In this document: positions 1 to 7,710 of the stretch, in pieces | Layout of the letters: the number at the start of each line of letters is the position of its first letter | Position numbering within the stretch: position 1 is the first letter of the stretch | NCBI GenBank assembly: GCA_964565665.1 | Contig: CAZMFZ010000061.1 | Coordinates: forward strand, 1 to 21,340 | Length of the DNA stretch: 21,340 nt | From: CAZMFZ01 sp964565665 | Lineage (GTDB): Bacteria > Bacteroidota > Bacteroidia > Cytophagales > UBA9547 | Direction of reading: 5' to 3' | Notes under the pieces: generated by a model | What the model was told of the DNA's origin: nothing | Seen by the model: only the letters and a program-made list of their open reading frames with translations | Database searches by the model: none | Made by a program: the position numbers and the translations under genes

Positions 1-293
1 CTGTAGAAAAATTCAAAAAAGTACTTGTAAATGGTGGTGCTTCTATCACTCACGAGGAATTTTGGGGCTTAAAAACGCTTGCATATCCTATTAAAAATAA
101 AAAATCAGGATATTATGTTTACTTCGAGTATGATGCCCCTACAACTTTAATAAAAACATTTGAGGTAGAGTTTGTACGTGATGAAAATGTGTTGCGATTC
201 CTCACCACAGTTCTTGATAAATTCTCTTTGGCCTATAATGACAAAAGAAGAAAAGGTTCATTTAAAAAATCTAAAACTGAAGTAGCTGCATAA
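1..293 (+). CDS. rpsF: 30S ribosomal protein bS6, C-terminal part
   Basis: The gene enters from the left edge; 96 codons are visible from position 3 to the TAA at 291-293. bS6 binds the central domain of 16S rRNA as a heterodimer with bS18. The visible part has the family's second half: the segment HEEFWGLKTLAYPIKNKKSG followed by GYYVYFEYDA and a strand ending in RDENVLRFLTT, then a short lysine- and arginine-rich tail. About 15-25 N-terminal residues are missing. Only 4 nt separate it from rpsR, so the two are surely co-transcribed, as in most bacteria. Identification is by sequence pattern plus gene order. Confidence 0.95.
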   Translation, partial: VEKFKKVLVNGGASITHEEFWGLKTLAYPIKNKKSGYYVYFEYDAPTTLIKTFEVEFVRDENVLRFLTTVLDKFSLAYNDKRRKGSFKKSKTEVAA

Positions 294-297
294 TACC

Positions 298-549
298 ATG
301 ACATTAGTAAACGAAAAAATAAACAACGTAGAAACGCGCAAAAAATATTGCCGTTTCAAAAAAGCCGGAATCGATTATATTGATTATAAAGACGCAGATT
401 TTTTATTGAAATTTGTAAATGAGCAAGGCAAATTACTTCCAAGAAGAATTACAGGCAATAGCCTTAAATTTCAAAGAAGAGTAGCCCAAGCCGTGAAAAA
501 AGCCCGTCATATTGCATTGATGCCGTACTTGACTGATGGTTTGAAATAA
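298..549 (+). CDS. rpsR: 30S ribosomal protein bS18
   Basis: This 83-residue protein has normal bS18 length. bS18 sits on the platform of the small subunit paired with bS6. The family core is clear: KKYCRFKKAGIDYIDYKD, then LLPRRITGNSLKFQRRVAQA and KKARHIALMPY near the C-terminus. It starts with ATG 4 nt after the rpsF stop and ends 33 nt before the rplI start. No Shine-Dalgarno sequence precedes the start, as is usual in Bacteroidota. It keeps one cysteine in the CRF motif, but with no partner cysteines there is no sign of a zinc site. Confidence 0.97.
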   Translation: MTLVNEKINNVETRKKYCRFKKAGIDYIDYKDADFLLKFVNEQGKLLPRRITGNSLKFQRRVAQAVKKARHIALMPYLTDGLK

Positions 550-582
550 TTGTTTATCATTTACAATCAACGACATACAGAA

Positions 583-1026
583 ATGGAAATCATATTAAAA
601 GAAGATTATAAAGGCTTAGGCTTTAAAAATGACGTGGTGAATGTAAAGCCCGGATTTGGAAGAAACTATCTTATTCCGCAAGGCGTAGCAATTCAAGCTG
701 ATAAAACCAGTAAAAAAATACTGGCTGAAAACTTAAAACAGGCAGCTCACAAAGCAGAGAAACTTAAAAAAGATGCCCAAGATTTGGCGGAAAAATTAAA
801 TGCTATTACCCTTGAAATTGGTGCAAAAGTAGGCGAGTCAGGTAAAATATTCGGCTCTATTACTCCTTTACAAATTTCAGATGCACTGAAAAATAAAGGA
901 TTTAACATTGACAGAAAGAAAATTTATTTCAAAGACGAGATAAAAGAGGTGGGCGAATTTATTGCTCATATTATTATTCACAAAGAAGCTCAGGCATCTG
1001 TGAAATTTAAGATTGTTGCAGAATAA
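583..1026 (+). CDS. rplI: 50S ribosomal protein bL9
   Basis: bL9 is a two-domain protein bound to 23S rRNA near the L1 stalk that helps maintain reading frame. I chose ATG 583, which gives 147 residues, the normal family length. An upstream in-frame TTG at 550 would add 11 residues unlike any bL9 N-terminus. From this start the protein begins MEIILKEDYKGLGFKNDVV and carries the bL9 signature at about residues 13-41 (GFGRNYLIPQG). A lysine-rich connecting helix follows at about 45-80, then the C-terminal domain with GKIFGSITPLQISDAL. It is the last gene of the rpsF-rpsR-rplI operon and is followed by a strong terminator. Confidence 0.97.
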   Translation: MEIILKEDYKGLGFKNDVVNVKPGFGRNYLIPQGVAIQADKTSKKILAENLKQAAHKAEKLKKDAQDLAEKLNAITLEIGAKVGESGKIFGSITPLQISDALKNKGFNIDRKKIYFKDEIKEVGEFIAHIIIHKEAQASVKFKIVAE

Positions 1027-1040
1027 GTTTGTTTTTTAGC

Positions 1041-1090
1041 AATGGCAATAAAAAAGTCCCGACTACTATCAGGACTTTTTTATTGCCATT
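1041..1090. terminator. Bidirectional rho-independent terminator between rplI and recQ
   Basis: Arms 1041-1059 and 1072-1090 are perfect reverse complements (19 bp) around a 12-nt loop. The stem holds GTCC/GGAC at the top and an A-tract / T-tract below, so it gives a hairpin with a U-run on both strands. It lies between the rplI stop and the converging recQ stop and can end both transcripts. Confidence 0.93.
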
Positions 1091-1101
1091 TAACATTGAG
1101 T

Positions 1102-3297
1102 TTATAAAGCTACTTCACTCATAAACTTGATTCTCATCAATCGTATTTCTTCGATTGAGAAGTTATCCTCTCCCAAATCTCCCAATGCTTTTTGAATATT
1201 GTCTGATTCAGAACTCATAAAGTAATCGTAAATATCATCTTGCTTGTCGGGGTCTATTACCTGATCGATATAATAATCGATATTTAATTTTGTACCTGAA
1301 AAACAGATATGCTCTACCTCATCGAGCAACTCGTCCATAGTAAGTACTTTCGCCTCTGCAACTTCTTCCAAATCTACTTTTCTATCAATTTGTTGAATGA
1401 TAAAAATTTTGGTTTTTGACTTATTAACAGCTGATTTTACTACCACATCAGTAGCTGTAGCGATATCGTTTTCAACTACATATTTTTTAATACTGTCGAT
1501 AAATGGCTTTCCAAATTTTGTTGCTTTGCCTAGCCCCACACCATTTACATGACCTACGTCTTCAATAGTAAGGGGGTATGTAGTAGACATTTCTTCCAAA
1601 GAAGTATCTTGGAATATAACGTAAGGGGGTACATTTTTCTCTTTCGCAATTTTTTTACGGAGGTTTTTAAGCAAGTCAAGCAACACAGGATCGAATGATT
1701 TTACTGTGCCTCCGGCCGGCTCTGGCACTTCAGCATCTTCATCGTTTGCATCAGAAAAATCATGGTCTTTAGAAAGATCGATTTCTGTTGGATTTTCTAT
1801 AAAGTTTGCTCCTTTATCTGTCAATTTCAATACGCCTACATTCTCAATATCTTTCTCTAAAAATTGATACACTAATGCTTGGCGGAAAATTGAATTCCAA
1901 AAATCTGCCGGTCTGTCTTTCCCTTTACCATATAAACTGAGTTTGCTATGGCTGTAACTTTTTACGTATTCATTTTCAACACCTCGAATTACATCTGTAA
2001 GGTGATCTATTCCGAAGGTTTCTTCAGTTTCATCAACAGTTTGTAATGCGAGTAACAATTCATCCATAGCTGCGAACTTTTCTTTTGGTTTGAGGCAATT
2101 ATCGCAGAATCCGCAATCTTTATCAAGCGTTTCACCAAAATAATTTAATAAGTGCCTTCTGCGACAAACTGAAGACTCTGCGTACGAAGTCATTTCTGCC
2201 AATAAGAGCCTAGCATTATCGCGTTCGGCTACAGATTTGTCTTTATTAAATTTTTCAAGCTTCTCAATATCATCATAACTGTAAAACATAAGGCAATTGC
2301 CTTCTAATCCATCGCGTCCGGCTCTGCCTGTCTCCTGATAGTATCCTTCAAGTGATTTGGGTGCATCGTAGTGAATAACGAAGCGTACATCTGGCTTATC
2401 AATTCCCATCCCAAATGCAATGGTTGCTACTACTACATCTACATCTTCATTAAGGAAAGCATCTTGGTTTCCCATGCGAATATCTGACTCCAAACCTGCG
2501 TGATAAGGCACTGCTTTGATGTCATTTACTTTCAATAAATCAGCAATTTCCTCTACCTTTTTGCGGCTAAGGCAATAGATGATGCCTGATTTGCCTTTAT
2601 GCTGTTTGATGTATTTGATAAGTTGCTTCTTGGCTCCTGTTTTTGGGCGAATTTCATAATATAGATTTTTTCTATTGAACGAAGATTTGAAAACTTGAGC
2701 TTCCTCCATTTGCAAATTCTTCTGAATATCAATTTGCACTTTAGGAGTGGCTGTGGCGGTAAGTGCAATTACAGGTGGGTTGCCCAATTGCTCAACTATC
2801 GACTTGATTTTGCGGTATTCTGGGCGAAAATCGTGACCCCATTCTGAAATACAATGTGCTTCGTCAATAGCTACAAATGCGATATTGGCTGTTTGTAAAA
2901 AAGCCAAATTGTCTTCTTTTGTGAGCGATTCGGGAGCTACATACAATAGTTTACATTCTCCGTTAATCACATCTTTTTTAACTCTATTAATCTCTGCTTT
3001 TGTAAGCGTAGAGTTCATAAATTGGGCATTCACGCCAAATGCGGTTAGTTGATCTACCTGATTTTTCATCAGGGCTATAAGTGGCGACACCACAACGGCT
3101 ACACCATCACGTACTATTGCGGGCAGTTGGTAGCAAAGCGACTTTCCTGCTCCTGTGGGCATAATCACAAATGTGTTTTTGCCATCCATTAATGAATTGA
3201 TTACTGCCTCCTGATTTCCTCGAAAATGGTCGTATCCGAATACTTCTTTGAGTTTTGATTTTAGCAGATCATGATCTACTTCCTGTTCTAACAACAT
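1102..3297 (-). CDS. recQ: ATP-dependent DNA helicase RecQ
   Basis: RecQ is a superfamily 2 3'-5' DNA helicase acting in recombination and replication-fork repair. The 731-residue protein has the full order of domains. There is a Walker A (MPTGAGKS, about 46-53), a DEAH box (IDEAHCISEWGHDFRPEY, about 144-161) and motifs V/VI (FGMGIDKPDVR and QETGRAGRDG). A zinc-binding region follows with CRRRHLLNYF and CGFCDNC, then a winged-helix RQC region, and an HRDC domain at about 534-606 (NVPPYVIF and the glycine-rich turn VNGVGLGKA). About 120 further residues form a helical, acidic C-terminal extension, which I know from Bacteroidota RecQ but not from E. coli RecQ (about 610 aa). The gene lies 140 bp downstream of the PorE-like gene on the same strand. 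Confidence 0.96.
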   Translation of the reverse strand: MLLEQEVDHDLLKSKLKEVFGYDHFRGNQEAVINSLMDGKNTFVIMPTGAGKSLCYQLPAIVRDGVAVVVSPLIALMKNQVDQLTAFGVNAQFMNSTLTKAEINRVKKDVINGECKLLYVAPESLTKEDNLAFLQTANIAFVAIDEAHCISEWGHDFRPEYRKIKSIVEQLGNPPVIALTATATPKVQIDIQKNLQMEEAQVFKSSFNRKNLYYEIRPKTGAKKQLIKYIKQHKGKSGIIYCLSRKKVEEIADLLKVNDIKAVPYHAGLESDIRMGNQDAFLNEDVDVVVATIAFGMGIDKPDVRFVIHYDAPKSLEGYYQETGRAGRDGLEGNCLMFYSYDDIEKLEKFNKDKSVAERDNARLLLAEMTSYAESSVCRRRHLLNYFGETLDKDCGFCDNCLKPKEKFAAMDELLLALQTVDETEETFGIDHLTDVIRGVENEYVKSYSHSKLSLYGKGKDRPADFWNSIFRQALVYQFLEKDIENVGVLKLTDKGANFIENPTEIDLSKDHDFSDANDEDAEVPEPAGGTVKSFDPVLLDLLKNLRKKIAKEKNVPPYVIFQDTSLEEMSTTYPLTIEDVGHVNGVGLGKATKFGKPFIDSIKKYVVENDIATATDVVVKSAVNKSKTKIFIIQQIDRKVDLEEVAEAKVLTMDELLDEVEHICFSGTKLNIDYYIDQVIDPDKQDDIYDYFMSSESDNIQKALGDLGEDNFSIEEIRLMRIKFMSEVAL

Positions 3298-3437
3298 CTT
3301 CCTTCTTTTTGCTTAAAATATTAATTCCCTGTTTGAATTTTGCACTCAGTGCGAGCCGATTCTAAAAGTGAAACGGGAATATGAAATTAATAAAAAAAAT
3401 TGGAATAAAAATTAAAAAATATGAGCAAATATGTTAT
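3298..3437. other. Intergenic region between the PorE-like gene and recQ
   Basis: These 140 bp hold the recQ leader. There is one short perfect palindrome at 3342-3352 (5-bp arms around a single base). I found no match to the Bacteroidota -7 consensus TAnnTTTG on the minus strand and no convincing terminator, so read-through from the upstream gene into recQ is possible. Confidence 0.4.
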
Positions 3438-5429
3438 CTATTTGATTTCAATGATTTTGAACTCTGTTCTACGGTTTTGCTGATGCTCTTCCTCGGTAGT
3501 TGCCTCTTGAATAATATGCCTTATTTCACCATACCCCACAGCTTTTATACGTTCGGGTGTTACGGCATTGGCAAGAATATAATTTACAGCTGATTGGGCT
3601 CTGGCTTGAGAAAGCTTCATGTTGTATTCATCGTTGCCACGCGAATCGGTATGTGAACCAAGCTCTACAATTACTCCAGGATTATTTTTTAAGAACTCGA
3701 TAAGCAGCAACAAATCTGGTTCGGCTTCAGGGCGGATGTTTGACTTATTGTAATCGTAGAAAATATTTTTGAGTACAATCTCTTTGCCAACTTCTACTTT
3801 TTCTAGCTCTACAGTAGCATTATAATATCTTTTTGTGAGGGTGTCGGATATTATTTCCTCAGTAAATTTATTGTCTTTGGTTCTAAAAGTCACATTTGTA
3901 GTAAAGAACCCTTTCTTTTGTGACTTAATAATGTAGGTAGAATTGGTGTCAATAAGGAAGGACACTATGCCGCCATTGGCAGAAAGGCTATCTTCAAAGT
4001 CTTCGCCAGATTCAAACTCAAGCTCTACGTAAGCACTATCCAGTTGCTTTACTGCTTCATTTTCAGTGGCTTTGGAAACTACATTTATTTTGAGAAATGA
4101 AATTACATTTTTATAGGTTGGTCTCCTTGGTTTTGCACCCAACCAAAATTCATATATATCATCATCGCCTTTGCCACCTACTCTATTTGAAGAGAAGTAC
4201 CCACCTTTCAGATCATCTTTGTATGAAATGCCAAAATCATCGGCACTAGTATTCATTGGTGGCCCAAGATTTACAGTGCCTTCTTCTGTTTTGGTGGAAT
4301 CGAAAGTAGTGCTGTCGTCTAAAGTTACAAAAATATCAAGCCCACCAAGTCCAGGATGTCCATCAGATGAAAAGAATAATTTTCCATCTTTCCTGATATA
4401 AGGAAACATTTCATTTCCATACGTATTAATTTTAGGTCCTAGATTTTCAGGCTTCACCCAACCACTATCTGACAATGTTGACTTGTATAAGTCTATGCCA
4501 CCATTGCCCCCTCTTTTATTGGAGGCGAAATACAATGTTTTGCCATCATTTGAAAATGCAGGGGTCGATTCCCAGCTTCTTGACTCAGAAATGGGCATAA
4601 TAGCTGGTTTTGTCCATTCGCCATCTCGCATTTCGGTGAAAAACAAATCGGTATCAACTGCGCCTTTTCGTCTGCCATCGTTAGATCGCACGAAGACAAT
4701 TAAAGTACCATCAGGTGAAATGGCAGCGCAGGCTTCGTGGGTGCTGTTGTTATTAATTTTAGATTCAAATTCTTTTTTTATACCAGTTCCTTCTACATTA
4801 TTGTCGGGTTTGAAAGTGTAAATATCAGTAAATCCTGTTCCAATAGCTTTGTAGGTTGTTTGGGTGTTGGCAGCAGTGAATACTATATCGCCATCTTTGC
4901 TCACAGTAGGGCCATACTCAGGTCCTTCAGTATTTATGTATTCTCCTCCATTTTTTACATTATAAAAGGTTTCTTTATTTAATAATGGGCGAATTTCTCT
5001 CATGAATTTTGCTTCACTTTCTGCTTGCTTTTTAAACGCTTTGTTTAATCCATTCTTGGCATATTTTTCAAAGGCAACTCTTGATTCCTCATAATTTCCC
5101 ATTGATTTTAGTGCTTGAGCATAATAAAAATTCAGTTTGTCTTCTCTTGATTTGGCTCTAATGGCTTCTGCATAAAAGTGAGCAGCATCTGGAAGCCTGT
5201 TGGTAGTGCGGTAATTTTCAGCTATCAAATAATTGAGTTTAGCTTTACTACCCCCTTTTTCAATTGATTTTTTATAGAGTGCAATGGCTTCATCATTGTA
5301 ACCTAAAGCTTGTTTTTTTATGGCTTTGTTGTAATCTCTGGTAGCTCTATTTACACAGCTTTGTAAAAGTAAACCAACTAAAAACGAAGAAATTAATAAG
5401 CCTTTGATGGAAGAAAGGGAAATTGACAT
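3438..5429 (-). CDS. PorE-like lipoprotein: TPR, beta-propeller, CRD-like and OmpA domains
   Basis: This is a 663-residue outer-membrane/periplasmic lipoprotein. The N-terminus is a lipoprotein signal peptide with a lipobox ending at Cys25 (LLLQSC). Helical TPR-like repeats follow at about 30-150, then a PD40/WD40-like propeller at about 165-430 with repeated blades such as SPDGTLIVFVRS, SNDGKTLYFASNKRGG and RKDGKLFFSSDGHPG. Next comes a beta-sandwich, CRD-like segment at about 440-545, and an OmpA C-terminal peptidoglycan-binding domain at about 553-663. The OmpA domain has the TDSRG motif and the downstream QAR arginine that hold diaminopimelate. The domain order is that of PorE (P. gingivalis PG1058), which anchors the type IX secretion system to peptidoglycan. 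Bacteroidota genomes also carry other proteins of this kind, so the T9SS role is inference. It is divergent from fbaA. Confidence 0.85.
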   Translation of the reverse strand: MSISLSSIKGLLISSFLVGLLLQSCVNRATRDYNKAIKKQALGYNDEAIALYKKSIEKGGSKAKLNYLIAENYRTTNRLPDAAHFYAEAIRAKSREDKLNFYYAQALKSMGNYEESRVAFEKYAKNGLNKAFKKQAESEAKFMREIRPLLNKETFYNVKNGGEYINTEGPEYGPTVSKDGDIVFTAANTQTTYKAIGTGFTDIYTFKPDNNVEGTGIKKEFESKINNNSTHEACAAISPDGTLIVFVRSNDGRRKGAVDTDLFFTEMRDGEWTKPAIMPISESRSWESTPAFSNDGKTLYFASNKRGGNGGIDLYKSTLSDSGWVKPENLGPKINTYGNEMFPYIRKDGKLFFSSDGHPGLGGLDIFVTLDDSTTFDSTKTEEGTVNLGPPMNTSADDFGISYKDDLKGGYFSSNRVGGKGDDDIYEFWLGAKPRRPTYKNVISFLKINVVSKATENEAVKQLDSAYVELEFESGEDFEDSLSANGGIVSFLIDTNSTYIIKSQKKGFFTTNVTFRTKDNKFTEEIISDTLTKRYYNATVELEKVEVGKEIVLKNIFYDYNKSNIRPEAEPDLLLLIEFLKNNPGVIVELGSHTDSRGNDEYNMKLSQARAQSAVNYILANAVTPERIKAVGYGEIRHIIQEATTEEEHQQNRRTEFKIIEIK

Positions 5430-5550
5430 AAGAAGTAAAATCTTTTCAGAAAGCTAAATTATCAATTTAATCTATTTAAAATACTACAATATGGGTCTTT
5501 TTAGCGAAATATTAACTCCCAAAAGTTAAAAGATGGCACAATTGATTTTA

Positions 5551-5579
5551 TTGGGTGTTTCATTAGTATAGTAAATTCG
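5551..5579 (+). promoter_or_regulatory. Candidate Bacteroidota-type promoter of fbaA
   Basis: TTG at 5551-5553 and TAAATTCG at 5572-5579 (five of six defined bases of TAnnTTTG) are 18 nt apart, about 40 nt upstream of the fbaA start. The known spacing for this sigma factor is 19-21 nt, so the match is slightly short. No better candidate is seen in the 190-bp divergent region. Confidence 0.3.
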
Positions 5580-5619
5580 ATACTATTAATATTGCACTAT
5601 TAACAAAACCTTAAAAATT

Positions 5620-6690
5620 ATGTCGAAATATAAAGCTGGTGTGCTATTTGGTGATGAATTACAAGCATTGTATGATGATGCCAAAAACAATAATTTTGCC
5701 CTTCCTGCGGTAAATGTAATTGGAACAGACAGTGTAAACGCTGTTTTAGAAACGGCCGCAAAAGTAAATTCTCCCGTAATTATTCAGTTTTCAAACGGTG
5801 GAGCTCAATTTTACGCTGGCAAAGGAATGCCCAACGACAAATTGCAAGCCAATATTGTGGGTGCAATCAGCGGAGCAAAACACGTACATGAAGTTGCACA
5901 ATATTATGGTGTGCCTGTAATACTTCATACCGACCATGCCGCTAAAAAATGGCTTCCATGGATAGACGGATTGCTAAAAGCTGGAGAAGATTTTAAAAAA
6001 GCCAACGGTGTGCCTCTTTTTAGTTCACACATGCTTGATTTGAGCGAAGAGCCTTTGCACGAAAACATAGAAATTTCTACCGAATATTTCAAAAGAATTA
6101 ATGCTTTAGGGATGGCTATTGAAGTAGAATTGGGTGTGACTGGCGGAGAAGAAGATGGCGTAGATAATACTGACATTGACAACGACAAACTATATACACA
6201 ACCAGACCATGTGTGGCAAACGTATCAAAGTTTGTTAAAAATAGGTTCTAGATTTTCAATTGCTGCTGCTTTTGGCAATGTGCATGGGGTTTACAAGGCA
6301 GGAAATGTAGAGTTAAGACCTATTATTTTGAAAAATTCTCAGGATTATGTAAAAAAACAATTGGGTACTACTTCCGACAAACCATTGTATTTTGTTTTCC
6401 ATGGTGGAAGTGGCTCTGAAAAAGAGAAAATTGCCGAATCATTAAATTATGGAGTAATCAAAATGAATATTGATACTGATATGCAATGGGCGTTTTGGGA
6501 AGGGATTTTAGGGTATTATAAAGGAAAAGAAGGCTATTTGCAATCGCAATTGGGCAGCCCAGATGGTGTAGATTCTCCTAATAAAAAATATTACGACCCT
6601 CGAGTTTGGCTCCGCAAAGGGCAGGAAAATTTTGTAAAACGTTTGGAAGAAGGGTTTAAAGATTTGAATGCACTGAATAGAAACGCTTGA
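5620..6690 (+). CDS. fbaA: Fructose-bisphosphate aldolase, class II
   Basis: This enzyme cleaves fructose 1,6-bisphosphate to glyceraldehyde 3-phosphate and dihydroxyacetone phosphate in glycolysis and runs in reverse in gluconeogenesis. The 356-residue length matches the E. coli FbaA type (359). The catalytic Asp105 and zinc ligand His106 lie in ILHTDHAAKKW. The EVELGVTGGEEDGVDN segment is at about 168-183, with Glu170 matching the structural glutamate. The other zinc histidines are His222 (NVHGVYKAG) and His261 (FHGGSGSEKEK), and the phosphate-binding NIDTD begins at 283. It starts with ATG in an AT-rich leader, divergent from the PorE-like gene and 100 bp before accD on the same strand. 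All key residues are present. Confidence 0.97.
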   Translation: MSKYKAGVLFGDELQALYDDAKNNNFALPAVNVIGTDSVNAVLETAAKVNSPVIIQFSNGGAQFYAGKGMPNDKLQANIVGAISGAKHVHEVAQYYGVPVILHTDHAAKKWLPWIDGLLKAGEDFKKANGVPLFSSHMLDLSEEPLHENIEISTEYFKRINALGMAIEVELGVTGGEEDGVDNTDIDNDKLYTQPDHVWQTYQSLLKIGSRFSIAAAFGNVHGVYKAGNVELRPIILKNSQDYVKKQLGTTSDKPLYFVFHGGSGSEKEKIAESLNYGVIKMNIDTDMQWAFWEGILGYYKGKEGYLQSQLGSPDGVDSPNKKYYDPRVWLRKGQENFVKRLEEGFKDLNALNRNA

Positions 6691-6696
6691 AAAAAG

Positions 6697-6762
6697 AATG
6701 TGTAATGCGTAATGATGAATGCTGGGAAATTGAATTTTCTAGTTAATTTTTCATTACACATT
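6697..6762. repeat. Inverted repeat between fbaA and accD
   Basis: Perfect 11-bp arms AATGTGTAATG (6697-6707) and CATTACACATT (6752-6762) enclose 44 nt of AT-rich DNA containing further TAATG/ATTA-like words. There is no T-run after the right arm, so it does not look like a terminator. It could be a small intergenic repeat or an mRNA processing or stability hairpin between two co-oriented genes. Confidence 0.5.
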
Positions 6763-6790
6763 GCAAATTAATAATTACGAATCAAAAAAA

Positions 6791-7636
6791 ATGACTTGGT
6801 TTAAAAGACAAGATAAAGGCATAAGTACCCCCACGGAATCGAAAAAAGAGGCTCCTGACGGGCTTTGGTACCAATGCCCGAGTTGCAAAAAAATACAACA
6901 TATTCGTGAGCATAGCAACAATTCATGGACTTGCATCAATTGCAACTACCATGAAAGGATAGATGCGGCTCGCTATTTCGAATTGATATTCGACAATAAT
7001 GAATTTAAAGAAATGGATGCCGATATGACATCGAGCGACCCACTTGAGTTTGTAGATACCAAAAAATATCCTGAAAGAATAAAAGCTACCATCAAAAAAA
7101 CGGGTCTGAAAGATGCTTGTCGCACCGCTTACGGACAAATGAACGGAAGCCTGATAGTGATTTCATGCATGGATTTTAGTTTTATAGGAGGCTCTATGGG
7201 TTCGGTGGTTGGCGAAAAAATAGCGCGTGGCATGGAAAAAGCAATGGAGCTAAATGTTCCATTCCTTATGATTTCGAAATCGGGAGGGGCAAGAATGATG
7301 GAAGCAGGCTATTCTTTGATGCAAATGGCCAAAACATCGGCCAAAATCGCCTTGATGGACCAGAAAAAAGTACCTTATATTTCATTGATGACCGACCCTA
7401 CCACAGGTGGGGTAACGGCTTCTTATGCGATGCTTGGCGATTTTAATATCTCAGAACCTGGAGCATTGATTGGCTTTGCTGGACCTAGGGTAATACGTGA
7501 AACCATTGGTAAAGACCTGCCTGAAGGCTTTCAAAGTGCCGAATTTTTACTAGAACATGGTTTTCTGGATTTTATTGTAGATAGAAAAGAGTTAAAAGAA
7601 AAGTTGACAAAACTTTTAAAAATGATAACCAAGTAA
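6791..7636 (+). CDS. accD: Acetyl-CoA carboxylase carboxyltransferase subunit beta
   Basis: AccD pairs with AccA to move the carboxyl group from carboxybiotin to acetyl-CoA, giving malonyl-CoA for fatty-acid synthesis. I place the start at ATG 6791 (281 residues), because MTWFKRQDKG is the usual AccD opening. The in-frame TTG at 6761 lies inside the right arm of an inverted repeat. A four-cysteine zinc ribbon uses Cys29, Cys32, Cys48 and Cys51 (CPSCKK and CINC). The crotonase-like fold follows with GGSMGSVVGEKI, KSGGARMMEAGYSLMQMAK, TDPTTGGVTASYAMLGD and GFAGPRVIRETIG. A terminator follows directly. Adjacency to fbaA suggests shared transcription. Confidence 0.96.
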   Translation: MTWFKRQDKGISTPTESKKEAPDGLWYQCPSCKKIQHIREHSNNSWTCINCNYHERIDAARYFELIFDNNEFKEMDADMTSSDPLEFVDTKKYPERIKATIKKTGLKDACRTAYGQMNGSLIVISCMDFSFIGGSMGSVVGEKIARGMEKAMELNVPFLMISKSGGARMMEAGYSLMQMAKTSAKIALMDQKKVPYISLMTDPTTGGVTASYAMLGDFNISEPGALIGFAGPRVIRETIGKDLPEGFQSAEFLLEHGFLDFIVDRKELKEKLTKLLKMITK

Positions 7637-7638
7637 AC

Positions 7639-7670
7639 AAAAGAGCCATTCGAATTCGGATGGCTCTTTT
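7639..7670. terminator. Bidirectional terminator between accD and the helicase gene
   Basis: Perfect 11-bp arms 7639-7649 (AAAAGAGCCAT) and 7660-7670 (ATGGCTCTTTT) enclose a 10-nt loop. It starts 2 nt after the accD stop and lies 41 nt downstream of the stop of the converging helicase gene. A- and T-tracts on the two sides allow termination in both directions. Confidence 0.9.
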
Positions 7671-7710
7671 CATTTATCTAGGTTTACAATATTATTTCCA
7701 AATATCATCT

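Noticed and set aside
550..582. Extended rplI start at TTG 550
   Set aside because: It adds 11 residues unlike any bL9. ATG 583 gives the family N-terminus MEIILKEDY and the normal length.
4171..4982. Open frames opposite the PorE-like gene
   Set aside because: They are antisense to a clear coding sequence, have no family motifs, and follow its codon pattern in mirror image.
6761..6790. Extended accD start at TTG 6761
   Set aside because: The extra 10 residues have no family counterpart and the TTG lies in an inverted-repeat arm. ATG 6791 gives the usual MTWFKR opening.
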